A stretch of DNA of 64,000 bases, from positions 34,437,501-34,501,500 of the forward strand of contig CM060895.1 of assembly GCA_030762935.1 (NCBI GenBank), given 5' to 3'. Origin of the DNA: Hymenopus coronatus (Eukaryota > Arthropoda > Insecta > Mantodea > Hymenopodidae). Shown one piece after another: positions 22,864-33,769 of the stretch. A model generated the notes under the pieces. That model worked only from the letters and a program-made list of their open reading frames with translations. It was not told the origin of the DNA and did not search any database. The stretch's first letter is position 1. Every line of letters begins with the position of its first letter. The translations under genes were made by a program, and so were the position numbers.

Positions 22864-23561
22864 GGGAGTCTTGTTAAAGACTGTGCAGCAATTCGCAAGC
22901 TGAACCTCAATGAAATATATATTGAGGTTTCTTAAAAACTATGTAACCTAGCATAATGATAATGTTGCCACTTAATTCAGAAACCATAGGTAGTGAAATG
23001 TATAACTTAGGTTAGTAATGCTCCAATAAACAAGAATATTTTCACATATTTCCTTCTTTAGGTACACTTTTCTAAAAAGGTATAATAGATAGAGCTGTGT
23101 TTTTTGTGCATATGTAACATGAATTTCTCTAAACAGTTGGTGTATCAAATTCCTGACAAAAACTATAAATACTTAAACAAAATTAAAAATAAAGTGTGCA
23201 TAATTATATACACCTATATTTTTAAATTACCATTTTTATTAAAATGTCTTAATGTTTCAGCATGTTTGTTAAAGTGACTACAAAGTTTGAAGTGTCTCAT
23301 TAACTGTTTAAGAGAAAAATGTTCCTAAAGAAGAAAATTTGTGAAAAATGTTGCAAATTTTCTTCTTTATTGAAATATCAACAAGTTAGCAATTATTAAT
23401 CTAATTTATGATTTGACTATGGTTTTTGAATTAGAAGAAGTTGTTTTATAAGTGGCAAAAACTTTAATTATAATAGTTTGTGTAGTTTTTAAGAAATCTT
23501 AATGTATATATTTCATTGAGGTTCAGCATAGAAGTTGCTACTCTGTCTATATGAAGTGTCC
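22864..23561. mobile_element. Short DNA transposon with long terminal inverted repeats
   Basis: The two ends are inverted copies. The strongest block is GCTGAACCTCAATGAAATAT at 22899 and its complement at 23508-23527, followed inward on both arms by TTTCTTAAAAACTA and further in by TGCCACTTA and AACCATAG. Outside the block the similarity continues more weakly (AGAC, AGCAA) to about 22864 and 23561. No transposase is encoded in about 700 bp, so it is non-autonomous. I could not find a clear target-site duplication, so the superfamily is unknown. It abuts a family A end. Confidence 0.75.
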
Positions 23562-23885
23562 AAGTGAGCATTTTCATTGTATTGCTCGAGTGCACGCAAA
23601 CTCAGAAATTAAAAAATAAAAATGGAAACTATGAGTATAAAAATAAACTAAAAAGTATTTAAATGGAACCAATGTTTTCAGTTGCTCTTAAAAGTTTGAG
23701 CTGCACATAAAGCATCGAGAGGCAACAACTCCAGTATAGCAAACAAGAAATGATACCCTAATAACTGCATGGCACGGCAGCTCACAAGGAACCTTTGCCT
23801 CCCGCACGGCCGCTGCATGTCCCATCTCGATCCACGACAGACGTCATGGATGGGGTGCAATATTGGAGGTTGAGACATGGTCAGC
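23562..23885. other. Unassigned sequence
   Basis: Nothing recognised. Confidence 0.35.
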
Positions 23886-23889
23886 GCCT

Positions 23890-24100
23890 CGAACCCTGCG
23901 ACCGGTTAATGCGGTTCTCATGACCTGGAGTCGCTACTTCTCCATCAAGTAGTTCAATTGGCCTACTAGGGACCTCACGAGGCTGTGTGCGCCCTGGGCT
24001 AGGAATCCCCACGCCGGTACTGGGAATCAAACCCAGGTCCATCGCTTGGTAAGCAGCTGCGTAACCAATGCGTTAAGCAGACGACCAGAAATGGTACCAA
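23890..24100 (-). mobile_element. tRNA-like SINE
   Basis: On the minus strand GTTACGCAGCTGCTTACCAA is followed by GACCTGGGTTTGATTCCCAG (a good B-box-like segment) and a GC-rich body. No second copy in the window. Confidence 0.55.
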
Positions 24101-24865
24101 CTCGTTCCATATTCCGAAGGGAATGGGCTGAGAGCGCGACACCGTTCTAATTCTGGCATAACCAACTCATTCTTTATGTACACATGTCATTTGTGTTCGA
24201 AGTCGTGAATTGCAGATCAAAATTCGTTCAATGGACAGGTTGTGTACGCAGTACGGATCAAAAGCAGATAGAAATGTAACAAATTAACTGTAAACTGAAG
24301 GTACCAAGCGAGATGGTTACACGGTGACGCACGCATTCCGCAAGTTCCGGGAACTTTTCCGTCGGATTTTTCCGCGGTTTCTCTGGTTGTTGGAAAATTG
24401 CTGGGATGATTTATATGATGCCGCGAATGTTCCCGAATCCCACTTCCTGTAATTTCATTTTCTTAATATATTAAAAGGTCAGAAAACAATGCGAGTGGAA
24501 CGCGGGAAAAGCATATGGCGGTGCAGTTTGTTTCGGCAACTACTCGATGGGGACGGGTTCTCGGAGATTCTCTGTGGGGAGAGATAAGCATGTGGGTGTT
24601 CTCGCCGGTTAGGATGTGATATCTGAGATTCCGCCTGAGTCCGAGGATGCCATGCCAGAAAAATCGTGGCGACCATGCGCGGAACTGTACAGAAATGCTC
24701 CTCCGCTTACTGATAGCAATACCTACTGAAGATGCTCAGAATGGATGCCGCCAGCTTCAAAGCGTCATGCTTTGGTTGTTTGATGGAAAGAGTCCTAACT
24801 CAGGTGTATGAAGTCTCCGCAGACGTCCACAAAATTGCGTGTTAGAGCAAGCTATCATTTTCTTT
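24101..24865. other. Unassigned sequence, moderate GC
   Basis: 24330-24850 is less AT-rich than average. No domain is recognised in its short frames. Confidence 0.4.
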
Positions 24866-24867
24866 TT

Positions 24868-25415
24868 AAAGAGATATTTTTACTTTCTCTACCAATAGGT
24901 ATTACATTCCACCCAAAAATCCGATACCGTTATTAAATTGGAAATATATGTTTTGAGATTCTCTGAATACAAAAAAAAAATTAAAACAAGGTTCGTGTGG
25001 AAGTGTGTAAGTAAGTGTCCCTGTAAATAGCAATAATGCAAAAACGAAAATAAGGTTAAATAGCAAACGTAATATTTAAATTGTCGTATTACAAATATGA
25101 GACACGAAGATTTTTCCATCTAAAGAGTAAATGTTCTTGAAATTTGTCATGTTTCAGCTTTGGAGATGCTGAACTTAATTATCAAGTTTGGTATTTAACT
25201 AACTTTGCGGTTTTTGGTTATATTGTTCATAAATGGAGACACGCGCGCGCGCGAACCGTTTTCTAAGAATGCGTTGTTGTTGTTGTTCTTCTTCTTCTTC
25301 TTTTGTTGTTTTTTTACAAAGGGAACCTCCTAAATCGGGTATTTCCAGTGAAATTCTGGTATCCAATGTTTGGGAGGTATGCAATATCTTCTCTATGTGC
25401 TAAGCAGAGAAAGAA
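24868..25415. mobile_element. Family A fold-back pair
   Basis: Plus-oriented arm 24868-25105 (TTTTTACTTTCTCTACC to GAGACACGAAGATTTTT) runs directly into a minus-oriented arm 25106-25415 (CCATCTAAAGAGTAAATG to CTAAGCAGAGAAAGAAATA). Both arms break near the same internal point, so the pair folds as a hairpin with a loop of only tens of bases. Hairpin ends face outward. The right arm's microsatellite is a CG/CA mix (25239-25254) with a nearby GTT/CTT run. Confidence 0.85.
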
Positions 25416-25555
25416 ATATAGGCAGAATGGAAGAATGAAAGTATAAATACATCTCGTATAAAATAATTAAGCAAAGAAACGATTAAACATGTATTTTATG
25501 TAAGATTGTGCAAAATATGTAATATGAGCTGAAATATAATAAACTCTGTAAAATG

Positions 25556-25680
25556 ATGCCGGTCCCCGGTGCCGCTAAAGTGCCTAGCTTTGGAGATTCG
25601 TGGGTTCGAGTCCCGCCTTGGGTATGGGTATTGGTGTGTTTTTAATGTGTATTTGTGTGCATATTAGAAACAATAAGCAA
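25556..25680 (+). mobile_element. tRNA-headed SINE
   Basis: ATGCCGGTCCCCGGTGCCGC, then CGTGGGTTCGAGTCCCGCC (B box). The head resembles the one at 12491. The tail TGGGTATTGGTGTGTTTTTA is not tRNA. Confidence 0.6.
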
Positions 25681-25990
25681 ACGGTAATCAAATAGAAAAA
25701 AGGAAATCATGTGAAAAAGGAGGAAAAGGAAAAAGAATACAGCGACGGAGTTCAGATAACACTCTGGAACTGTATTAAAAAAAATGAAACTACAGTATAG
25801 CTATGTATGTGCTTTAATTTGTAGATCTTTTCTGTTTGCGTGTGTTCACATATAAAGAAACGGAATATCCGGCCTCTAATCATCATCATCCCTGTCATTT
25901 TTAAGAGGCGATGTTTATAGATTTATTGTTGTGAAAACAGGTAAAAGGAAATATGAATCAGTTTAATGGAAAGCGACAAATTAAGAGAAA
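25681..25990. other. Unassigned sequence
   Basis: Nothing recognised. Confidence 0.35.
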
Positions 25991-26005
25991 CAATAATAAG
26001 CTTTG

Positions 26006-26270
26006 ACTGCCTCCGCGGTCGAGTGGTCAGCGAGCTGACTTCTTAACCGGAGGTCCCGGGTTCGATTCCCGGCTGGGGTGGGGAATTTTTCTTTAACCAG
26101 AATTATTCCCTATCCCCCACAGAGTCTGGAAGTGAATGTGCGTGTGTTTAAAGTTTAACCTAATGTTCTGAACCTACAGTTTCACAAGTGAAAGTCCCAA
26201 ATATGACCATTGATGTTAAAGGGGGCTATACAAATGAAGCAATAAAATAATAATAATAATAATAATAATA
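26006..26270 (+). mobile_element. tRNA-derived SINE, family S2, with target-site duplication
   Basis: Head GACTGCCTCCGCGGTCGAGT (A-box region) and CCCGGGTTCGATTCCCGGC (B box, almost canonical). The body has TTCTTTAACCAGAATTATTC and AAAGGGGGCTATACAAATGA, then an (AAT)n tail. The sequence AATAATAAGCTTTG occurs on both sides (25992-26005 and 26264-26277), so this is a relatively recent LINE-type insertion. The left repeat overlaps nothing of the element; the right one merges with the tail. Confidence 0.92.
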
Positions 26271-26279
26271 AGCTTTGTG

Positions 26280-26990
26280 TTTTAAAAACACAGGCAAGTA
26301 TTATTCTTACACAAACAAATATGAAACTGCTTTAGGTTATGACTTCGAAATTCTGAACTCCTTGACCTTATGCTATTGCAGACGACTATTCACCATGCGT
26401 TGGAAGCAGAGTTAAATGCAGATGGAAACGGTAAAATATAAAATAAATATAAAGTTAGCAACTTCACTATTGTTGCTGGATGTGTTTCCTGGCTGCGGAA
26501 GTAAAATTCAGCATGTCTAAAACAACCCAGGTTTTCACTTCTTCATGAATGGAGATGATTCTGCAGAACGAAATGTATTTTGATATCGTGTACTATCGTG
26601 ATTTGGAAGTCTGGAAGTTTGGAAGTCACGTATTTCGTAAACGCATTGGCTCTAAAGGAAATAAATTCCACAAAAAGACACTCCCTAGTCAATTCACTAC
26701 ACTCTTATTGCATAGCACTATACTTATCGTGAAGCACAATGTAAATAACCCCTTTAAAAGGCAAGGAGATGCCACTGGCGAAGCGGAATGTTATCAATAT
26801 CAACTTAATTATTTATGCATCAAATTTCTTTAGGCTTTATGTAATACAGTTTGGGGAAATATAATGGAATGTTCTCGTTGGCTTCCGCGGCCTGTGTCGG
26901 AAACCAGCCATATTACGCAAATATAAATGAACTTGGTAGAACATAAAGCTGTTAAATTTATCTAAATAATAAAAATAATCATAATTTGCT
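26280..26990. other. Unassigned sequence
   Basis: A 94-codon plus-strand frame (26549-26833) shows no domain I recognise. No repeat match. Confidence 0.35.
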
Positions 26991-26992
26991 TT

Positions 26993-27824
26993 TTCGATAC
27001 TTTTTATTTCTCTTGCACGTATGTACAGAATAATGTATATAGTAGAAAGAGAAGGTATTGTACTCGTATTCTACCCAAAAATTCTACCGAGATTTCACGG
27101 AAATGTATGTTTTGAGACCCCTTGAATAAAAAACAGTTTTAGAAAAATGTCAGGGTGTCTTGTCTGTGTGTGTCTGTGAATAACATAACTCAACGAAAAG
27201 ACCATTAAATATAACACTTTGTATTTAAGTTTTATTATCATCCAAAGATGCGACAAGAAGTTTTTGAGGAACATCCCCTTACTACAAACTACCCTTTACA
27301 TGGAAAAAAATCGATTGTTTTTTAAATGTTCTCAAAAACGGCTCTAACGATTCTGATTAAAATACCGTATATTAAAAATATTTGCATTACAAATAAAATG
27401 TATAGAATGCATTTTCTGGAAATTGGCTCTGAAAACCTCTTTATTCGGCACGAGTTTTGCAGAATTTTGTAAACGGTTAAACCGTAAGACCAAGACAAAA
27501 ACTTATTGCACAAAAATTGTGTATCTCGTTAAAACACACAATTTATGTATACATGTTTTTCTTGTAGAGTTGGTCGTTTTCGAGATATTCCTTGTTATTT
27601 GGTTTCAATGTTAAGCTACTTAACGTTTTCTCTGCAAAGCTAACTGAATTTCAATTGTTTCTAATATATTCATTTATTTTCCTTCTACTTACTTCTTCTC
27701 AAGAAACCAAGTAATAACACCAATTCTGCTAATGTTTATCTCGATTAGCATGATGTAGATAAGCAAAGTTTGTATATGGAACAGGTAGAGAAAGTTGTGT
27801 GAATGGAACACATCAGATTTTTGT
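26993..27824 (+). mobile_element. Family A repeat, nearly full length
   Basis: Decayed hairpin end (TTTATTTCTCTTGCACG, then GTAGAAAGAGAAGG), short GT tract at about 27158-27172, and end GAATGGAACACATCAGATTT. Confidence 0.9.
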
Positions 27825-28255
27825 ATTATGAAGTTTTAAAGCTTAAAGCTCTGTATTACAGAATGACCTTATTAATGTTTCCACTGGCCACTAGAGGCGC
27901 TCACGTAAGTATATTTAGGTGAGAGCAATTTTCACATACTTTGCGCCCAGCCCGTACTGCAGTGCAATTTCTGTGTTGTGGACGGTCGTTAAGAGTCAGC
28001 ATTCACTAATAGCCTCTTTCTTGTAGAAGCTCAATAGGACGGAAGGTTTTCTTACCTGCCCCACCCGCTTCACAGCCTACTCACACTTGAGCTAGAATCT
28101 GTTGCAATGGCTCGCTGCAGGATATATGGACATTTAACCCCCACAGGAGGACCTGAGCCAACGATAACCTACATTCATTAGATTGCTAACAGCAACGATA
28201 ACCATCGCCATTGAACTTTAGAAGCCTCTGCCGACTCAGGGAGAAGCATGTGCCT
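27825..28255. other. Unassigned sequence
   Basis: Includes GGCCACTAGAGGCGCTCACG at 27885-27904, a motif style common in insect repeats, but no copy elsewhere in the window. No gene seen. Confidence 0.35.
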
Positions 28256-28257
28256 AG

Positions 28258-29128
28258 CAATTTTTACGTTCTCTACACGCACTATGTACCTAGAAGGTAT
28301 TGTATTGCACCCAAAAATTCGATACCGAGATTTCACCGAAAACACATGTTTCGGATCTCCTGTATAAAAAGACATTTTCAGAAAAAGGCCCGTGTGCTTG
28401 TGAGTCTGTGAACACGAAAGCTAAAAGACGAAAAATAGATGAAATACCAAACCTGGTAGTTTAGTATCTTCCAAGGATACGACACGAATATTTTGAGAAA
28501 AATCCCCCACAAACCAAACTACCCTTTGCATAGAAAAAAAATTCGAAAATTTTGTTTTTCTCAAAAATTGCTGTAATGATTTTGATTAAAATACCACATT
28601 TTAAAGCTGTTTACATGGAAAATAAAATGTATATATTGAATTTTCTGGGAATAACCTCTAAATACCTCTTTATTCTGAATGAATTTTGCTGAATTTTGCG
28701 TAACTGGTAAGCCGTAAGAGATAGACAAAAACTTAGAACACAAAAAATGTAGATCACACACAAAAATCACACAATTTATGTCATATGTGCTTTTTGTTTT
28801 CATTGAATTGACTATTTCTGAGATATTACTTGTTATTTGCTTCAGATTTAAAATAAACTTTTTTTCACACCAAAAGTTGTAAATTCTTGGCCCTATATAG
28901 AGACGGATTTTATCGACATGGCAACCGGCTTTTAAAAGATTTGACTAGAGTTTTAGCTTACTGTATTCCCTTGTTTTCCCTTTGCTTACAAGAAAGCGAG
29001 TAATTAAGACAATTTCTGCTAATGCTTATCTAGATTATCATAAATTAGATAGAAGAATATGCTTTTAAACAATAATTTGTTATAGAGATGTAGAGAAAGT
29101 CATGTGAATGAAACAAATCACATTTTTT
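28258..29128 (+). mobile_element. Family A repeat, nearly full length
   Basis: TTTTTACGTTCTCTACACGC at the hairpin end, ends CATGTGAATGAAACAAATCA. The GT tract is almost absent, leaving only CCCGTGTGCTTGTG. Confidence 0.9.
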
Positions 29129-29237
29129 AAAGATCAGAATACATAATTAGATACGAGCATTCTAATAAACCTTAGAAAGAACAAATTTAGTGATAATTAC
29201 AGGCACGAAATAAAATAATTGTATAATACCCTATTTT

Positions 29238-30084
29238 AAAAATTAGTCTGTTCCATTCACATTATGTTTTCTGCCCGTTCTGCAAACAAACTATTGTTAC
29301 AAAGGATTATTCTTTTATCAACATCATACCAATCGAGATAAACATTAGCAGAATCTGTCTTATTACTTGCTTCCTTGTATGTAAAGGGAAATAAGGTAAT
29401 ACACTAGGCTAAAGCGATAGTCAAATCTTTTAAAAGCTATGTAAAACAATTGAAACTTGGTTCTCTTTGCATGGCCAGGAGTAAAACAAAATATATATTA
29501 TACGAATGAAAACCTCCCGTTTTAGAAAAGTATTAGTAAGTATTTTGACATTGAAACCAATAATAAGGAATATCTCGTAAATTGTTAACTCTACAAGAAT
29601 ATCACATAAATTGTGTCATAGCATTAAGTAATTGTGCTTTTTCTGTGTAGTAAGTTCTTGTCTATCTCTTAAGGTTTATCAGTTATGTAAGAGCCTTTCA
29701 GTCTGAAGAGATCTTCGGAGGCTATTCTCAAGAAATTCAGGATATACATTATTTGTCATGTAAATATCTTTAATTTACGTATTTTAATCAAAATCTTTAC
29801 TGCTATTTTTGAGACAGTGGAACATTTTGAAACATCTTCCATTTAAAGCGTAATTTGGAGTGAAGTATTTTATTGAAAATCTTCGTTTCGCATCCTTGGG
29901 GGATACTAAACATAAATTCCAAGTTTGGTATTTAACGGAATTTTCGTTTTTGAGCTATGCTGCCTAAAGACACAGACTGCCTTTATTTTCGGTGAACTCT
30001 CGGTATTGAATTTTTGGATTGAATGCAATACAATATCATCTCTATCTACTATTTATATTGTACATAGTACACGGTAGAGAAAGT
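29238..30084 (-). mobile_element. Family A repeat, nearly full length
   Basis: AGTCTGTTCCATTCACATTA at the left end and GTACACGGTAGAGAAAGTAA at the hairpin end. With 28258-29128 it forms an inverted pair separated by about 110 bp. Confidence 0.92.
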
Positions 30085-30086
30085 AA

Positions 30087-30093
<7 letters not shown>

Positions 30094-30124
<31 letters not shown>
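30094..30124. repeat. TA microsatellite
   Basis: TATA-type dinucleotide run next to the hairpin end of the preceding family A copy. Confidence 0.95.
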
Positions 30125-30215
30125 CAACCTCTCTCTCTTCTTACCCCCGGTCCTCGCTTCCCATAAATCTAGCGCCCAAGAAAATGTGCACACATAGTAA
30201 TAAAGGTTTATTTGA

Positions 30216-30675
30216 ATTAACAAGAAGAAGATAGAGCAATAAGCTTTAGTAAGAATAGTTTGTACCCTCCGTGGTGCAGTGGTTGATTACCCAAACACCA
30301 GAATTGCAGGTTCATACCTGGCGGAGGGTGATGGACCTTTTCGGATGCAAAAATCCTTAGCATACCTTCCTTCGGAAGAGAAATAAAGCTGGTGGTCCGG
30401 TGTAATGTTTATTTACACGTAATTTCGTCATTTCGCATCCGCAAGTCGTGATTTCGTCCTGTTATGCCATCTGTGGGCGACGAGCCGATCCCTCGTCACC
30501 ATGGTGCATAGCGGTGAACTCTCGAACTATAAATTCAAATCTGATCAAGCAAACATCGTAATGATGCCCTATACTTCACTTGAGGGTTACAGGAAATAAC
30601 TAATTAAGAATAGATTGTAGAAGAGTGAACAGATAAATGTCATTTGAGTGCAACACATCCTAGGTTTTTTTTTAT
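30216..30675 (+). mobile_element. Family A end remnant split by a SINE
   Basis: AAGCTTTAGTAAGAATAGTT (30241-30260), and after the SINE TAAGAATAGATTGTAGAAG, then TGTCATTTGAGTGCAACACA, correspond to the last 90 bp of family A. Confidence 0.75.
30265..30604 (+). mobile_element. tRNA-derived SINE, family S3, with 15-bp target-site duplication
   Basis: Head CCCTCCGTGGTGCAGTGGTT (A box) and GCAGGTTCATACCTGGCGG (B box). The body has CCTTCCTTCGGAAGAGAAAT. The flanks are TAAGAATAGTTTGTA (30250-30264) and TAAGAATAGATTGTA (30605-30619), a 15-bp duplication with one mismatch. About 340 bp, the longest S3 copy here. Confidence 0.92.
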
Positions 30676-31486
30676 TTATTTTAATTTCATGTTCTCTCTT
30701 TCCCAGTTTTAATCATAATTCCTGTACAATTATTTTATTACTCTAATCATCTCCAAAATGTTGCATTATTTTAAATAACATATTCTAGAGTTTATTTAAT
30801 CTAACTACATCAAATACTTTGCAGAGATTTTGTCTACGATTTGTCCTCAAAATACGACTGTGAGAATTACGAAGAGAATTAGTGGACCTCCTGTATGAAT
30901 TCAGCCTTTATATTTTTTTTCACTGCTTGAATAACCTAAGAGTTCTGGAGTTTTTCCTCCTTTACTTTCTCTCGAGTAGCAGAATGAGTTAATTGCCTTA
31001 TCCTAGGGCCATTTATGAATTTTAATTAACACCGCTTAAAATACTCGCCCCTTTAACTCTGATTGCTCCCACAATTTTGTGCTCAATCTGTTTCACTTTC
31101 TCCTTCACTACAGATTCTGCCTCTTTCTTGTAACATTTCTTGCAAAATGTTCAACAGAGTTTTCCTTATTTTCTTAATATCTTTACAACTTCTGCTTCTT
31201 TTCCATTCATACTTCATCAAGGCAACTTTGTTTGGTAACTTTGTTATGTTTCTCTCCTTCTTTTGCTACATCGTTCACTTAAAAGTTGGCTATCAGAACA
31301 GATTTATCAGTGTGCTTTCTCTTCTTGATTTTGATAGAAAATGTGTTGACCCTTGCTCCTGTTTGCGTTATTCCTTCGTTTTCACTTTTTCTATCACTTT
31401 CTCGTATAGTAAAGTCAACCTAAAATGCTGTATTAAAATATTATCGGAAATGATTTGAAATAGGGACTGGACTCTGTGGCAATAGC
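30676..31486. other. Unassigned AT-rich sequence
   Basis: A 131-codon plus-strand frame (31063-31458) is rich in Phe, Leu and Ser, as expected from TTC/CTT-rich DNA, and resembles no family I know. No exon signal is convincing. Confidence 0.4.
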
Positions 31487-31488
31487 TA

Positions 31489-32758
31489 CCAGGGGCGTTC
31501 AATAAGCCCTTAGAAAATCCAAAAATTACGCTCGTAGTATCGAAAAAAGTTTTTATTTAGTAATTGTCTCTTACTACATTCAGCTACATCCACCACGTGG
31601 TGTCGTTGCCATAGGCCATTGAATCAACACTCTTGTGCTTCTTTAGAAAGATGGAGGGGGGGAACGAGTTTCGTGCGGTGATGAAACACTTCTATTTAAA
31701 AGACTTAAATCCTAAAGGAGATAAAAGCCGAGTTGAATGAAGTGCATCGCACCTCTGCTCCTGCGTTTGCAACAATTTACAATTGGATAAATGAATCCTA
31801 ACGTGGCCGTATATCCATAAATTATGAACATCATTCAGGACGTCCAGTAGAAGTTCCTTCCTCCGAAATGATTGACAAGGTCCAGGATATGGTTTTGAGT
31901 GTTCGACGAATCACAGCTCGTAAAATATTAGAGGCCACAGGCATATCACAAGGAAAGATTTTTTCAATTTTGCACCAAAAATTATGTCTCACAAAGTTCC
32001 GACAAGATGGCTGCCGCGCTTGCTCACAATAGAGAATAAACGTAATGGTGTCATCGATTCGGAAGCTGGTTTTGGCACATTCCCGTCGCAATCCTGACAA
32101 GTTTCTGCGTCGATACATTACTGTGGATAAAACATGGACACACATCTACGCTTCAGAGACAAAAGCACAGTCGAAACAGTGGGTTTTAGAGGTGAACCGG
32201 CTCCCAAGAAGGCATAGGTGGTGAAATCTGCAGACAAGGTGACGGCCTCGTTTGGGGGGGGGGAATGCACGCGGAATCATGTATATTGACTACTTGCAGA
32301 AAGGAAGATCGGTAAATGGAGAGTATTATGCATCGTTATTGTACCGGTTAAACGCAGAAATCACGAAAAAACGCCCTCATTTGGCAAAGAAGAATATTCT
32401 CTTCCATCAGGCAATGCAAAGGTGCATACCTGCGCAGTTTCGATGGCGAACATTTTAGAATTAAGGTTTGAATTACTACATTCACCGTATTCACCAGATT
32501 TGACCCACAGTGACTTTTTTTATTTCCAAACTTGAAAAAGTGGCTCGGTGGAAAACGATTCACATCTAACGAAGAGGCCATCTCCCAAACAGATGCCTAT
32601 TTTGAGGACCTTCCGAAATCCTACTTTTTGGAAGGCTTAAAACAGTTGGAGAAACGTTGAGAGAAGTGTATCGAGCTAAAAGGAGATTGTGTTGCAAAAT
32701 GAAAAGAACATCTACCAAAAATTATTTGTTTTTCTAAGGACTTATTAAACGCCCCTTG
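31489..32758 (+). mobile_element. Mariner transposon 1 with both terminal inverted repeats
   Basis: About 1270 bp, the usual mariner size. Left end AGGGGCGTTCAATAAG, then CCCTTAGAAAA. The right end in reverse reads AGGGGCGTTTAATAAG, then TCCTTAGAAAA, so the repeats match at nearly every position over about 26 bp. TA dinucleotides flank the element (31487-31488 and 32759-32760), as expected for Tc1/mariner insertion. The transposase gene inside is dead. Confidence 0.95.
31651..32660 (+). pseudogene. Mariner transposase pseudogene 1
   Basis: Begins ATG at 31651 (MEGGNEFRAVMKHFYLKDL) and matches mariner transposases throughout: an N-terminal helix-turn-helix region, the ISQGKIFSILH segment, a linker with TRWLPRLLTIENKRN, catalytic segments, and a C-terminal part with SPYSPDLTHSDFF. 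It is broken by several frameshifts (for example an extra G near 31720) and an in-frame stop after 'NES'. Of the D,D34D triad, the first (VDKTW) and third (HSDFF) aspartates remain. The second is lost because one base is missing in CATCAGGCAATGCA near 32406, where other mariners have a His-Gln-Asp-Asn codon series. No active product is possible. Confidence 0.93.
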
Positions 32759-32760
32759 TA

Positions 32761-33140
32761 TTTTCTTTTTTAGCCTGTACTTGGGAGAGTGTATGATGAT
32801 ACTATAGGAATAGATGGATTAGGATTAGCATTACACATAGGCAGGGTTTCCTCATAATGGGACAGAGCTCCGCACGTAGGCGTAAGCTTGCGTCTTACTG
32901 ACGCCAAGGAGGGACGAGAGGGAGACCTGACGGGGCGACCAGATCCGGATGTCGACGGGCGCAAGCATAAACGGGCTAGAGATTGAACATCTCCGACGGC
33001 GCTCGATCCCAGCACATGAGCCCCGCGCCTCCGGTGTTCCCTCCGAGGGAGAATGGGCCCGGAAGCCCCAAAGGCGAGCCCTTATCGAGCGGTACATGAC
33101 GCCAGGACGCCTGGTTCTTCAATCCCGAAAGTTATGACAA
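32761..33140. other. GC-rich stretch, unassigned
   Basis: 32870-33120 is clearly richer in GC and CpG than its surroundings. Several overlapping frames on both strands are open for 60-80 codons, a usual by-product of GC-rich DNA. It may be the upstream part of the S6-type repeat that follows. Confidence 0.4.
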
Positions 33141-33149
33141 GGAAATGAC

Positions 33150-33340
33150 GGAAACGGAAATGGTGGACCGGAAAATTCTGGAGATGAAAGGAACCTTTCC
33201 AGCATTCACCTGGCAACCCCGGGAAACTCTCGAAAAAATCAATGGGTCAGGAAGGCGGTCATGGAAATCGAAGCCACAAACTCCTGAATGCGGGCCATCT
33301 CGCTCTCACATATCAGACAATCCTAGGGTGTTTATATAGT
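33150..33340 (-). mobile_element. SINE-like fragment, family S6
   Basis: CCAGCATTCACCTGGCAACC, CGGGAAACTCTCGAAAAAAT, ATGGGTCAGGAAGGCGGTCA and CTCCTGAATGCGG align with 1849-1945. Confidence 0.55.
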
Positions 33341-33344
33341 TTTA

Positions 33345-33545
33345 ACGTCACTTTTACTACTATGGCACCACAGGCAATGACGCTGATGATACAGGGAACG
33401 AAGATGGAGCGCCGGTGGAATGCGATGGCGGGACCAACCGGAGAAAGCGGATAAAATCCGCCACTGCGCGCTTTGTTCACACAAATCCCACATGCGGTCG
33501 CCTGGGTCAGAGGCGAATGGCCTAACTACTCGGCCAGGCTGAGGT
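33345..33545 (-). mobile_element. tRNA-derived SINE, subfamily S1a, full length
   Basis: On the minus strand: CTGGCCGAGTAGTTAGGCC (A-box region of a Ser/Leu-type head), CCCAGGCGACCGCATGTGGG, CATCGCATTCCACCGGCGCT, and a 3' end with CCATAGTAGTAAAAGTGACG. The B box is decayed. Confidence 0.88.
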
Positions 33546-33765
33546 ATCGTCCTTCGTGCTCTGCGGGTACATGTTAACCTCTAGTTCCCAAGATCGCGGG
33601 TTCAAACCCGGCGGAGTGTGACAGGTCCTTAAATAGTTTCCTCGGAAGGGAAGTAAAGCATCCTCAAGCCTGATGAAAGGCCTCTGAGCAAAATTAAGCA
33701 GTCTTTGACACACAGTATAGAGTGGGCGCTGAGAACTATAGTAATTAAAGAGCGTCAATTCAATT
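33546..33765 (+). mobile_element. tRNA-derived SINE, family S3
   Basis: AGATCGCGGGTTCAAACCCG (B box), CTCGGAAGGGAAGTAAAGC, TCAAGCCTGATGAAAGGCCT and a 3' end AGTAATTAAAGAGCG match 37378-37595. Confidence 0.8.
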
Positions 33766-33769
33766 GAGG

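Noticed and set aside
8450..26080. tRNA genes at sites with good A and B boxes (8450, 12491, 25556, 26006)
   Set aside because: The heads do not close into a full cloverleaf with an acceptor stem, and SINE bodies or tails follow. Several recur as SINE families.
31063..31458. 131-codon plus-strand frame
   Set aside because: Phe/Leu/Ser-rich translation of pyrimidine-rich DNA; no start context, domain or splice evidence.
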